Part shown: positions 45,254-54,316 of the stretch, piece by piece
Layout: each line of letters opens with the position of its first letter
How positions within the stretch are numbered: the first letter of the stretch is position 1
Assembly: GCF_900112425.1 (NCBI RefSeq)
Contig: NZ_FOLP01000006.1
Span: 310,001-374,000, forward strand
Direction of reading: 5' to 3'
DNA: 64,000 nucleotides
From: Variovorax sp. OK212
Lineage (GTDB): Bacteria > Pseudomonadota > Gammaproteobacteria > Burkholderiales > Burkholderiaceae_C
The notes under the pieces: generated by a model
The model's database searches: none
What the model was told of the DNA's origin: nothing
Seen by the model: only the letters and a program-made list of their open reading frames with translations
Translations under genes and position numbers: made by a program

Positions 45254-46138
45254 ATGTCCCCCGCTCCATCGTCCCTTTCTGCCGAAGCTGCCATCCGCGC
45301 CGCCACGCAAGGCGTGGAAGCCGATCTGTCGATCGAGCTGCCCGGCCGCGCGCCGGTCGGTGCCCGTGTCTACGGGCAGCGGGCCAAGGGCGACGTGGTG
45401 CCGCTGGTGCTGCATTTCCACGGCGGCACCTTCGTGTGCGGCGGCCTGGACAACGGCCGCAACGTGGCCCGGCTGCTGGCCGGCGCGGGCGCGGTGGTGG
45501 TGTCGGTGGCCTACCCGCTGGCACCCGAATCTCCGTTCCCCGAACCCATCGAGGTCGGCTATGCCGCCCTCGAATGGCTCTACAAGCAACGCACCAAGCT
45601 CGGCGGCAAGGGCGCCCAGGTGTACCTGGCCGGCGAGGAAGCCGGCGGCAACCTGGCCGCCGCGGTGGCGCTGATCGCCCGTGACCGGGCGCACCCGCCG
45701 ATCGCCGGACAGATCCTGCTGTCGCCCATGCTCGACCCGTGCGCCGGTACCGCCTCGCTGCGCAAGGCCACCAACGACGCCAGCGAATGCCGCTGGGCCA
45801 GCGGCTGGGAAAAGTACCTGAGCTGCCCGTCGAACGCGACGCACCCCTATGCGGTGCCCAGCGGCTCGCTGCGGCTCGCCGCGCTGGCACCGGCCCTGGT
45901 GCTGGTGGGCGCGGACGACGCGATGCACGACGAAGCCATGGCTTTCGCCAACCGCCTGCGCGGCGCCGGCATCGAGGTGACGAGCAGCGTGCTGCCCAGC
46001 GCCGCGAACTGGCCCAAGGCGCTGTACGACACCGAGAACACGGCTTGCGTGGCCTGTGAGGCCACGGTGCAGCGGCACTTCCGTGAGTTCTTCAGCGCGA
46101 CCACGCCGCCGCCCTCGGCGTCCAACCACCCCAGCTAG
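45254..46138 (+). CDS. Alpha/beta-hydrolase-fold protein (LlpE-like), catalytic residues lost
   Basis: This 294-residue protein has the hormone-sensitive-lipase-like fold, with the oxyanion motif HGG (56-58). The nucleophile elbow expected as GDSAGG reads GEEAGG (Glu128-Glu129), so the serine is absent. The usual C-terminal catalytic histidine (HGF) appears as AANWPKA, around residue 252. The aspartate region LVGADDAMHDE is kept. It is therefore probably a non-hydrolytic relative. Its place before the RND genes matches llpE of the Burkholderia ceo operon. Confidence 0.88.
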   Translation: MSPAPSSLSAEAAIRAATQGVEADLSIELPGRAPVGARVYGQRAKGDVVPLVLHFHGGTFVCGGLDNGRNVARLLAGAGAVVVSVAYPLAPESPFPEPIEVGYAALEWLYKQRTKLGGKGAQVYLAGEEAGGNLAAAVALIARDRAHPPIAGQILLSPMLDPCAGTASLRKATNDASECRWASGWEKYLSCPSNATHPYAVPSGSLRLAALAPALVLVGADDAMHDEAMAFANRLRGAGIEVTSSVLPSAANWPKALYDTENTACVACEATVQRHFREFFSATTPPPSASNHPS

Positions 46139-46167
46139 TCCCCAGCCCACCCCGGCTGCCTGAACGA

Positions 46168-46206
46168 CACGCTGCCAGCGCGGCAGCGTGCGGGGGCCCT
46201 TTTTTT
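46168..46206 (+). terminator. Hairpin terminator between hydrolase and efflux genes
   Basis: CACGCTGCC (46168-46176) pairs with GGCAGCGTG (46182-46190). A GC-rich tail and a run of seven T residues (46200-46206) follow. It may terminate or attenuate transcription from the hydrolase gene before the pump genes. Confidence 0.7.
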
Positions 46207-46284
46207 CCTGAATTTCGCCTCCTGGTGCCAAAAGCGCCGGGGTGGCCTGTTGCATCCCAAAAGTCATCGAGAAGGACGAACATC

Positions 46285-47535
46285 ATGTCGAACAACGAAA
46301 AAAAGCTGTCTTCCACCGCCCCCAAGGCGCTGTGGCCCACCGTGACCGGCCTGACGGCGGTGCTGGCCGTGGCGGCCGCCGTGCTGGGCATGCACAGTTT
46401 CAAGGCCGAGGCCAACAACGCCCCGGCCGCGCCCCCGGCCACGCCGGTGTCGGTGGCGACCGTGGCGTCGAGCGAGATCAATGCCTGGGACGAGTTCTCG
46501 GGCCGGCTCGAAGCCGTGCAGCGGGTGGACGTGCGCTCCCGCGTGGCGGGCGCCGTGCAGTCGGTGCACTTCCGTGAAGGCGCGCTGGTGAAGCAGGGCG
46601 ACCTGCTGGTCACCATCGACCCCGCGCCGTACGCGGCCGAAGTCGAGCGCGCCGAAGCGCAGGTGGCTTCCGCCCAGGCCCGCCAGTCCTTCAGCCGCAG
46701 CGAGCAGGAGCGCGCCAAGCGCCTGTGGGACGACAAGGCCATTGCCCAGCGCGAGTACGACGAGCGCGTGAACGCCGGCAGCGAAGCCAATGCCAACCTG
46801 CGCGCGGCCCAGGCCTCGCTGCAGACCGCGCGCCTGAGCCTGGGCTACACGCAGGTGCGTGCCCCGGTGTCGGGGCGCATCGGCAAGGTCGAGGTGACGG
46901 TGGGCAACCTGGTGGCGGCCGGTCCGGGCGCCCCGGTGCTGACCACGCTGGTGTCGGTGAGCCCGATCTACGCGAGCTTCGACGCCGACGAGCAGGTCAT
47001 CACCCGCGCCCTCAAAGACCTGCCGAGCGGCTCCAGCGCCCGCGGCCAGATCGAGAGCATTCCCGTGCAGATGGGCACCGCCGGCCTGGACGGCACGCCC
47101 TTCACCGGCAAGCTGCAGCTGATCGACAACCAGGTCGACGCCCGCAGCGGCACCGTGCGCGTGCGTGCCTCGTTCGACAACAAGGACGGCGCGCTCATTC
47201 CCGGCCAGTTCGCCCGCATCCGCATGGGCCAGGCCCGCAGCGACACCGCGCTGCTGGTGAGCGAGCGCGCCATCGGCACCGACCAGAACAAGAAGTTCGT
47301 GATGGTCGTGGGTGAAGACAACAAGGCCGTCTACCGCGAAGTGGCCCTGGGCGCTTCCATCAACGGCCTGCGTGTCGTGAGCAAGGGCCTGACGGCGGGC
47401 GACCGCGTGGTGGTCAACGGCCTGCAGCACATCCGCCCGGGTGCGCTGGTGGCGCCGCAGCAAGTGACCATGGACGCCAAGGCCGACCCCAAGCAGCAAC
47501 AACCGGAACGCGTCGCGGAAGCGGCCAAGTCCTGA
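46285..47535 (+). CDS. RND efflux periplasmic adaptor (MexE/CeoA-like)
   Basis: This 416-residue membrane-fusion protein links the inner-membrane pump to the outer-membrane channel. The N-terminal membrane anchor (GLTAVLAVAAAVLGMHSF) has no lipobox cysteine. A barrel-sandwich hybrid region follows (VDVRSRVAGAVQSVHFREGALV), then an alpha-hairpin (about 100-170) and a beta-barrel domain. The ATG at 46285 has AAGGACG upstream. It is the first of three pump genes and corresponds to CeoA/BpeE by position. Confidence 0.93.
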   Translation: MSNNEKKLSSTAPKALWPTVTGLTAVLAVAAAVLGMHSFKAEANNAPAAPPATPVSVATVASSEINAWDEFSGRLEAVQRVDVRSRVAGAVQSVHFREGALVKQGDLLVTIDPAPYAAEVERAEAQVASAQARQSFSRSEQERAKRLWDDKAIAQREYDERVNAGSEANANLRAAQASLQTARLSLGYTQVRAPVSGRIGKVEVTVGNLVAAGPGAPVLTTLVSVSPIYASFDADEQVITRALKDLPSGSSARGQIESIPVQMGTAGLDGTPFTGKLQLIDNQVDARSGTVRVRASFDNKDGALIPGQFARIRMGQARSDTALLVSERAIGTDQNKKFVMVVGEDNKAVYREVALGASINGLRVVSKGLTAGDRVVVNGLQHIRPGALVAPQQVTMDAKADPKQQQPERVAEAAKS

Positions 47536-47575
47536 TTTCGGAGGAGGGCGCACCCGCGCCCGCCGGAGAACCAAC

Positions 47576-50500
47576 ATGAATCTCTCAAAATTCTTCATCG
47601 ACCGGCCGATCTTTGCCGGCGTGCTGTCGCTATTGATGCTGATAGCCGGCCTGATCGCGCTGCGCGGGCTGCCGATCTCGGAGTACCCGGAAGTCGCGCC
47701 GCCTTCGGTGGTGGTGCGCGCCCAGTACCCGGGTGCCAACCCGAAGGTGATCGCCGAAACGGTGGCCACCCCGCTCGAAGAGCAGATCAACGGCGTCGAG
47801 GGCATGCTCTACATGGGCAGCCAGGCCACGACCGACGGCGTGCTCACGCTCACCGTCACGTTCCGCCTCGGCACCGATCCCGACAAGGCACAGCAGCTCG
47901 TGCAGAACCGCGTCTCGCAAGCCGAGCCGCGCCTGCCCGAGGAAGTGCGCCGCCTGGGCATCACGACCGTCAAGAGCGCACCCGACCTGACGATGGTGGT
48001 CCACCTCGTCTCGCCGAACAACCGCTACGACATCAACTACCTGCGCAACTACGCGGTGCTGAACGTGAAGGACCCGCTGGCGCGCATCGAAGGCGTGGGC
48101 CAGGTCCAGATCTTCGGCGGCGGCGACTACTCCATGCGTGTGTGGCTCGACCCGCAGAAGGTCGCGCAGCGCGGCCTCTCGGCGTCCGACGTGGTGGCCG
48201 CCATCCGCGGGCAGAACGTGCAGGCCGCGGCCGGCGTGGTCGGCGCATCGCCGGGCCTGTCGGGCGTGGACATGCAGCTGTCGATCAATGCGCAAGGGCG
48301 CCTGCAGAGCGAAGAAGAGTTCGGCGACATCATCGTCAAGAGCGGCACCGACGGCGCCGTGACCCGCCTGCGCGACATCGGCCGGCTGGAAATGGGCGCC
48401 GCCGACTACTCGCTGCGTTCGCTGCTGAACAACGACCCGGCCGTGGGCATGGGCGTGTTCCAGGCCCCGGGCTCCAACGCGCTCGACATCTCCTCCAACG
48501 TGCGCAAGACGATGGAAGAGCTCAACAAGAACATGCCCGAAGGGCTGGAATACCGCATTGCGTACGACCCGACGCAGTTCGTGCGCGCATCGATCGAATC
48601 GGTGATCCACACGCTGCTCGAAGCCATCATGCTGGTGGTGCTCGTGGTCATCCTGTTCCTGCAGACGTGGCGTGCTTCCATCATTCCGCTGCTGGCCGTG
48701 CCGGTGTCGGTGATCGGTACCTTCGCGGTGCTGCACATCCTCGGTTTCTCGATCAACGCGCTGAGCCTGTTCGGGCTGGTGCTGGCGATCGGCATCGTGG
48801 TGGACGACGCCATCGTGGTGGTGGAGAACGTCGAGCGCAACATCGAGGCGGGCCTCACGCCGCGTGAAGCGACCTACCGTGCGATGCGCGAAGTGTCGGG
48901 CCCCATCATCGCCATCGCGCTGGTGCTGGTGGCCGTGTTCGTGCCGCTGGCCTTCATCAGCGGCCTCACGGGCCAGTTCTATCGCCAGTTCGCGGTGACC
49001 ATCGCGATCTCGACGGTGATCTCGGCCATCAACTCGCTCACGCTGTCGCCCGCGCTCGCCGCCTTGCTGCTGCGCGGCCACGACCAGCCCAAGGACGCGC
49101 TGACGCGCGGCATGGACAAGGCCTTCGGCTGGCTGTTCCGCGGCTTCAACCGCATGTTCCATCGCGGTTCCGAGGCCTACAGCGGCGGCGTGAAGAGCGT
49201 GATCTCGCGCAAGTCGCTGATGCTGGTGATCTACGTGGCGCTGATCGCCGTGACCTTCGGCCTCTTCAAGGCGGTGCCCGGCGGCTTCGTGCCGGCGCAG
49301 GACAAGCAGTACCTCATCGGTTTTGCCCAGCTGCCCGACGGCGCCACGCTCGACCGCACGGAAGACGTGATCAAGCGCATGGGTGACCTCATCAAGAACA
49401 ACCCGAACGTGGAAGACGCCATCTCGTTTCCGGGCCTGTCGATCAACGGCTTCACCAACAGCTCCAACTCGGGCATCGTGTTCGTCACGCTCAAGCCCTT
49501 CGACCAGCGCAAGCGCGCCGATCAAAGCGGTGGTGCGGTGGCAGGCCAGTTGAACGGTGCCTTCTCCAGCATCCAGGACGCCTTCATCGTGATGTTCCCG
49601 CCGCCGCCGGTGGCGGGCCTGGGCACCACGGGCGGCTTCAAGCTGCAGCTGGAAGACCGTGCCTCGGTCGGCTACGACCAGATGGACGCGGCGGTGAAGG
49701 CCTTCATGGCCAAGGCGCAAGCCGCGCCCGAGCTGGCCGGCATGTTCACGAGCTGGCAGGTCAACGTGCCGCAGCTGTATGCCGACATCGACCGCACCAA
49801 GGCCCGCCAGCTCGGCGTGCCGGTGACGGACATCTTCGACACCATGCAGATCTACCTGGGCAGCCTGTACGCGAACGACTTCAACAAGTTCGGCCGCACG
49901 TACAGCGTGCGGGTGCAGGCCGACGCGCCTTACCGCGCCCGTGCCGAAGACGTGGGCCTGCTGAAGGTGCGCTCGACCTCGGGCGAGATGGTGCCGCTGG
50001 CCGCGCTGATGAAGGTCAACTCGACCTTCGGCCCGGAACGCGCCATGCGCTACAACGGCTACCTGGCCGCCGACATCAACGGCGGCCCGGCACCGGGCTA
50101 CTCGTCGGGCCAGGCGCAGGACGCGATCACCAAGATCGCGGCCGAGACGCTGCCCAAGGGCGTGAGCTTCGAGTGGACCGAGCTGACGTACCAGGAAATC
50201 CTGGCCGGCAACTCCGCCTTCCTGGTGTTCCCGCTGGCCATCCTGCTGGTGTTCCTGGTGCTGGCCGCGCAGTACGAAAGCCTGACGCTGCCGATCGCGA
50301 TCATCTTGATCGTGCCCATGGGCATCCTGGCCGCGATGACGGGCGTATGGATCTCGGGGGGTGACAACAACGTCTTCACGCAGATCGGGTTGATCGTGCT
50401 GGTGGGGCTGAGTGCGAAGAACGCGATCCTGATCGTGGAGTTCGCACGGGAGCTCGAGTTTGCCGGCCGCACACCCGTGCAGGCCGCCATCGAAGCCAGC

Positions 50501-50848
50501 CGCCTGCGCCTGCGCCCGATTCTGATGACCTCGCTGGCCTTCGTGATGGGCGTGCTGCCCCTCGTGCTGTCGACCGGCGCCGGCTCCGAAATGCGCAAGG
50601 CGATGGGTGTGGCGGTGTTCTCCGGAATGATCGGCGTGACGGCCTTCGGCCTGTTCCTGACGCCGGTGTTCTATGTGCTGTTGCGCCGCCTGGCGGGCAA
50701 CAGGCCGCTCAAGCTGCATGGCGAAGTGCCGCACGGCGACGACTTCGTGTCGGCCGAGCATCCTGCCGCGCCGTCGAGTGGCGGTTCGGGCGGTGGCCTG
50801 CACCCGGTGCCTGCCTCGCCGCGTCCTTCGCACGGTTCGCATGACTGA
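47576..50848 (+). CDS. RND multidrug efflux permease (MexF/CeoB-like)
   Basis: This 1090-residue inner-membrane proton antiporter expels drugs and other amphiphiles. The start MNLSKFFIDRPIFAGVLSLL and the LPISEYPEVAPPSVVVRAQYPGA block are typical of the MexF/BpeF branch. The proton-relay aspartates lie in TM4 at Asp410/Asp411 (GIVVDDAIVVVENVERN). Length is about 30-40 residues above the family norm because of a Ser/Gly/His-rich C-terminal tail. It follows the adaptor gene by 40 bases. Confidence 0.96.
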   Translation: MNLSKFFIDRPIFAGVLSLLMLIAGLIALRGLPISEYPEVAPPSVVVRAQYPGANPKVIAETVATPLEEQINGVEGMLYMGSQATTDGVLTLTVTFRLGTDPDKAQQLVQNRVSQAEPRLPEEVRRLGITTVKSAPDLTMVVHLVSPNNRYDINYLRNYAVLNVKDPLARIEGVGQVQIFGGGDYSMRVWLDPQKVAQRGLSASDVVAAIRGQNVQAAAGVVGASPGLSGVDMQLSINAQGRLQSEEEFGDIIVKSGTDGAVTRLRDIGRLEMGAADYSLRSLLNNDPAVGMGVFQAPGSNALDISSNVRKTMEELNKNMPEGLEYRIAYDPTQFVRASIESVIHTLLEAIMLVVLVVILFLQTWRASIIPLLAVPVSVIGTFAVLHILGFSINALSLFGLVLAIGIVVDDAIVVVENVERNIEAGLTPREATYRAMREVSGPIIAIALVLVAVFVPLAFISGLTGQFYRQFAVTIAISTVISAINSLTLSPALAALLLRGHDQPKDALTRGMDKAFGWLFRGFNRMFHRGSEAYSGGVKSVISRKSLMLVIYVALIAVTFGLFKAVPGGFVPAQDKQYLIGFAQLPDGATLDRTEDVIKRMGDLIKNNPNVEDAISFPGLSINGFTNSSNSGIVFVTLKPFDQRKRADQSGGAVAGQLNGAFSSIQDAFIVMFPPPPVAGLGTTGGFKLQLEDRASVGYDQMDAAVKAFMAKAQAAPELAGMFTSWQVNVPQLYADIDRTKARQLGVPVTDIFDTMQIYLGSLYANDFNKFGRTYSVRVQADAPYRARAEDVGLLKVRSTSGEMVPLAALMKVNSTFGPERAMRYNGYLAADINGGPAPGYSSGQAQDAITKIAAETLPKGVSFEWTELTYQEILAGNSAFLVFPLAILLVFLVLAAQYESLTLPIAIILIVPMGILAAMTGVWISGGDNNVFTQIGLIVLVGLSAKNAILIVEFARELEFAGRTPVQAAIEASRLRLRPILMTSLAFVMGVLPLVLSTGAGSEMRKAMGVAVFSGMIGVTAFGLFLTPVFYVLLRRLAGNRPLKLHGEVPHGDDFVSAEHPAAPSSGGSGGGLHPVPASPRPSHGSHD

Positions 50849-50866
50849 TCGAGAAGAAAGCTGATC

Positions 50867-52366
50867 ATGAAATTCTCAGTACAACCTCTGGTGAAGCCCC
50901 TTCGCGGCGCCTTGCTGCCGCTGATGGCCGCCCTGGTGCTGGCCGGCTGTGCCACCGTGCCCTCGGGCCTGCCCGAGATCACGACCACGGCGCAGTTCAA
51001 GGAGCAAGGCAATCAAGCCAATCAAGGTGTCGCGCCGCCGGCCGGCTTCACGCGGGCCGCGCCTTCCGAGGCGCAGGCGCGCGGCGCCTGGTGGCTGGCG
51101 TTCAACGACCCGGCGCTCAACGCGCTGGTCGAAAAGGCCGACATCAACAACAACAACATCCAGGCGGCCGCCGCGCGGCTGGCCGAGGCCCGCGCGCTGG
51201 CGCGCAGCGCCAACGCCGACCGCCTGCCGCAGATCGGCCTGGGCGCCGGCGCCAACCGTGGCGCGGGCCTGGACAAGGCCTCGGCCAGCGTCCGGCCGGG
51301 CACCATGACGAACGTGGGCGCCACGTTCTCCTACGAGGTCGACCTGTTCGGGCGCCTCTCGGGCGCCAGCGACGCGGCCCGGCTCGACGCGGCCGGCCGC
51401 GAGGCGCTGCTGCAGAGCACGCGCCTGGCGGTGCAGGCCGAGGTGGCGCAGACCTACCTGCAACTGCGCGCGCTCGACGCCGAGCGCGTGCTGGTGCGCG
51501 AGCAGGTCGAGGCCTACCGCGACACGCTGCGCCTGACGCAGCGCCGCGAGCAGGCCGGCGACATCGCCGAGCTCGACGTGGCGCGCGTGCAGACCGAGGT
51601 GTCGTCGACCGAGTCGGACGCGCTCGCGCTCGACCGCCAGCGTGCCCAGGTGGAACACGCGCTGGCCGTGCTGGTCGGCGATTCGGCCTCCAGCTTCGCG
51701 CTGGGCAGCGCCGACTGGTCGACGGCGCTGCCGTCCATTCCGCCCGGCGTGCCGGCCACGGTGCTGACGCGCCGGCCCGACGTGTCGGCCGCGCAGAGCG
51801 CCGTGCTGGCCGCGCAGGCCCGCGTGGGCGTGGCGCAGACCGCCTGGTTCCCGGACATCTCGCTGACCGGCGCCGCTGGCTACGCCTCGCCCGAGATCGG
51901 CGACCTCTTCAAGTGGTCGGCCCGCTCGTGGGGCGTGGGTGCGCTGCTGTCGCTGCCGATCTTCGACGGCGGCCGCCGCGAGGCGGGCGTGCAGGGCGCC
52001 AATGCGCAGCTCGACGGGGCGCTGGCCAGCTACCGCACGCAGGTGCTGACGGCGTTCCAGGAGGTCGAAGACCAACTGGCCTCCATCCGCATCCTGCAGG
52101 AGCAGTCGGTGGTGCAGGCGCAGGCCGTGACCTCGGCCGCGCGCGCCACGAGCCTGTCGGACACGCGCTACCGCAACGGCTACATCAGCCAGCTCGACCT
52201 GCTGGACGCGCGCCGCAGCGAGCTGCGCAACCGCCGCCAGGCGCTGCAGGTGAAGTCGGCCCAGTACCAGGCGGCCGTGGGCCTGGTCCGCGCGATCGGC
52301 GGGGGCTGGGACGTGCCGGCGCCGGTGGCGGCCGCGGCCGGTCCGCAGACGGTGGCCGCGCGCTGA
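50867..52366 (+). CDS. Outer-membrane efflux lipoprotein, NodT/OprM family
   Basis: This 499-residue outer-membrane factor is a trimeric channel subunit. The lipoprotein signal ends in a lipobox LAGC (Cys near residue 27). Two tandem repeats of the outer-membrane efflux domain follow, with ADVAAAQ-like helices such as RRPDVSAAQSAVLAAQARVGVAQ. It follows the pump gene by 18 bases, completing a three-part efflux system like CeoA-CeoB-OpcM. Confidence 0.95.
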   Translation: MKFSVQPLVKPLRGALLPLMAALVLAGCATVPSGLPEITTTAQFKEQGNQANQGVAPPAGFTRAAPSEAQARGAWWLAFNDPALNALVEKADINNNNIQAAAARLAEARALARSANADRLPQIGLGAGANRGAGLDKASASVRPGTMTNVGATFSYEVDLFGRLSGASDAARLDAAGREALLQSTRLAVQAEVAQTYLQLRALDAERVLVREQVEAYRDTLRLTQRREQAGDIAELDVARVQTEVSSTESDALALDRQRAQVEHALAVLVGDSASSFALGSADWSTALPSIPPGVPATVLTRRPDVSAAQSAVLAAQARVGVAQTAWFPDISLTGAAGYASPEIGDLFKWSARSWGVGALLSLPIFDGGRREAGVQGANAQLDGALASYRTQVLTAFQEVEDQLASIRILQEQSVVQAQAVTSAARATSLSDTRYRNGYISQLDLLDARRSELRNRRQALQVKSAQYQAAVGLVRAIGGGWDVPAPVAAAAGPQTVAAR

Positions 52367-52466
52367 GCGGCCGGCGAACGGGACACGCGACGGAATTTCG
52401 ACGGAAAGCCGACGAGAAAGATTGAAACCCTGAAAGCCGCAAGGCGGTCTTTGCGCCGTCGCGGGT

Positions 52467-52694
52467 TCAGCCTTGAGTGGCCGGGCCTGCGGCGGCGCTT
52501 ATTTTTTTCAGCTCGGCCACGCCCATGGCCAGGGCGTTGGAGTAGCTGGTCTGCGGCTTGTCCGCGACGCGGTAGACGCGGTAGTCCAGCGTTTCGGACG
52601 ACTCGCCGCCATGGTGGGCTTCGAGCAAGGTCCAGAAAAACTGGCCGGGTTCGCGTTCTTCGATGGCAAGCGCCAAATCGTTCAAGGCTGGCAT
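52467..52694 (-). CDS. Small protein of unknown function
   Basis: This 75-residue soluble protein starts MPALNDLALAIEEREPGQFFWTLLEAH and has the mixed segment ETLDYRVYRVADKPQTSY, suggesting a small alpha-beta fold. I do not recognise a named family. Composition is balanced and the reading frame is convincing. It is antisense to the adjacent plus-strand genes and stands alone between the pump operon and cobQ. Confidence 0.65.
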   Translation of the reverse strand: MPALNDLALAIEEREPGQFFWTLLEAHHGGESSETLDYRVYRVADKPQTSYSNALAMGVAELKKISAAAGPATQG

Positions 52695-52855
52695 GGGTCC
52701 CTGGGTGCTATGCGTTGTTCAAGCCATATGTACGCAATAAAGCTACTTTTGGATTCATCGGATGCGTTTGCAAGGCTCCATGTGTGAAAGATGTCGCATT
52801 TCGTCGGCCCTGCGCGCCTGAACGGGCTTGGGGGGCGCTCAACGACAATCCGCCG

Positions 52856-54316
52856 ATGAGTTCAACGGTAAAGAGCGGGCCGGCGCAGGCCGTGATGGTG
52901 CTGGGCACCACCAGCGGGGCCGGCAAGAGCTGGCTGGCCACGGCACTGTGCCGCTGGTACGCCCGGCGCGGGCTGAAGGTGGCGCCCTTCAAGGCGCAGA
53001 ACATGAGCAACAACGCCCGCGTGGTCGACGGCGGCGAAATCGGCAGCGCCCAGTACTTCCAGGCGTTGGCCGCCAACGCGGTGCCCGACGTGCGCATGAA
53101 CCCGCTGCTGCTCAAGCCCGAGCGCGACACCCACAGCCAGGTGGTGCTGATGGGGCAGGTGAGCGAAGAGCTGTCGGCCTTGCCCTGGCGCGGCCGCAGC
53201 GAGCGCGTGTGGCCGCAGATCGCGCAGGCGCTGGACGAGCTGCGCGCCGAGAACGACGTGGTCGTCATCGAGGGCGCGGGTTCGCCGGCCGAGATCAACC
53301 TGATGGCCAGCGACATCGTCAACATGCGCATCGCCCGCCACGCCCAGGCGCGCTGCCTGCTGGCGACCGACATCGATCGCGGCGGCGCCTTCGCCCACCT
53401 GTACGGCACCTGGGCGCTGCTGCCCGAGGTCGACCGGGCGCTGCTGCGCGGCTTCGTGCTCAACAAGTTCCGCGGCGACGCCACCTTGCTGGCCCCCGCG
53501 CCGCAGCAGTTGCAGGCGCTGACCGGCGTGCCCACCGTGGCCACGCTGCCGATGTGGTGGCAGCACGGCCTGCCCGAGGAAGACGGCGTGTTCGACGACC
53601 GAAGCCGCGCGAGCGGCACGGTCACCCGCACGGTGGCCGTGGTGGCCTACCCGCGCATCAGCAACCTCGACGAATTCCAGGCGCTGAAGAACGTGCCGGG
53701 CGTGCGGCTGGTCTGGGCGCGCACGCCGGCCGACGTGGCCGCCGCCGACTGGATCGTGCTGCCCGGCTCCAAGCACACCAGCGGCGACCTGGCCTGGCTG
53801 CGCGCGCAGGGCCTGGACCGCGCGGTGGCCGCGCACGCCGAGCGTGGCGGCGCGGTGCTGGGCATCTGCGGCGGGCTGCAGATGCTGGGCGAGGCGCTGG
53901 TCGATCCGCACGGCATCGACGGCAACGCGCCGGGCCTGGGCCTGCTGCCGCTGGTGACGGTGTTCGCACGCGAGAAGACCGTGCGCCACCGCGCCGCGAG
54001 CTTCGGCGAGCTGGCGGGCGCCTGGGGCGCGCTGTCGGGCGTGCCGGTGGCCGGCTACGAAATCCACCACGGCCAGAGCGCCGCCCACCCGCAGATGGCG
54101 CAGGACGGCCAGGCCGTGATGCCCGACGGGCTGGCCTGGCAGAACGCGCGCGGCAACGTGCTCGGCATTTATCTTCATGGCCTGTTCGAGGACCCGGGCG
54201 CGCTGCATGCGCTGTTCGGCGCCTCGGCGCCCACGCTCGACGCCACCTTCGACGGCCTGGCCGATTTCATCGACACCCACTTCGACGCCGGCGTGCTCGC
54301 CGGACTGATTGCATGA
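52856..54316 (+). CDS. cobQ: Cobyric acid synthase
   Basis: This enzyme amidates four remaining side chains of adenosylcobyrinic acid a,c-diamide, giving adenosylcobyric acid. The 486 residues have an N-terminal dethiobiotin-synthase-like domain (GTTSGAGKSW, residues 16-25 region). The C-terminal glutamine amidotransferase domain has Cys338 in GICGGLQ. The ATG at 52856 is the first of four coupled cob genes. No riboswitch is visible in the 160 bases upstream, unlike the first cob operon. Confidence 0.95.
   Translation: MSSTVKSGPAQAVMVLGTTSGAGKSWLATALCRWYARRGLKVAPFKAQNMSNNARVVDGGEIGSAQYFQALAANAVPDVRMNPLLLKPERDTHSQVVLMGQVSEELSALPWRGRSERVWPQIAQALDELRAENDVVVIEGAGSPAEINLMASDIVNMRIARHAQARCLLATDIDRGGAFAHLYGTWALLPEVDRALLRGFVLNKFRGDATLLAPAPQQLQALTGVPTVATLPMWWQHGLPEEDGVFDDRSRASGTVTRTVAVVAYPRISNLDEFQALKNVPGVRLVWARTPADVAAADWIVLPGSKHTSGDLAWLRAQGLDRAVAAHAERGGAVLGICGGLQMLGEALVDPHGIDGNAPGLGLLPLVTVFAREKTVRHRAASFGELAGAWGALSGVPVAGYEIHHGQSAAHPQMAQDGQAVMPDGLAWQNARGNVLGIYLHGLFEDPGALHALFGASAPTLDATFDGLADFIDTHFDAGVLAGLIA

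Noticed and set aside
47630..50842. Long open frame antisense to the RND permease
   Set aside because: It has the His/Arg/Gln-rich composition of a shadow frame and no ribosome-binding site or domain.
52695..52855. Possible second cobalamin riboswitch before cobQ
   Set aside because: None of the aptamer blocks clear at 25.8-25.9 kb can be found here.
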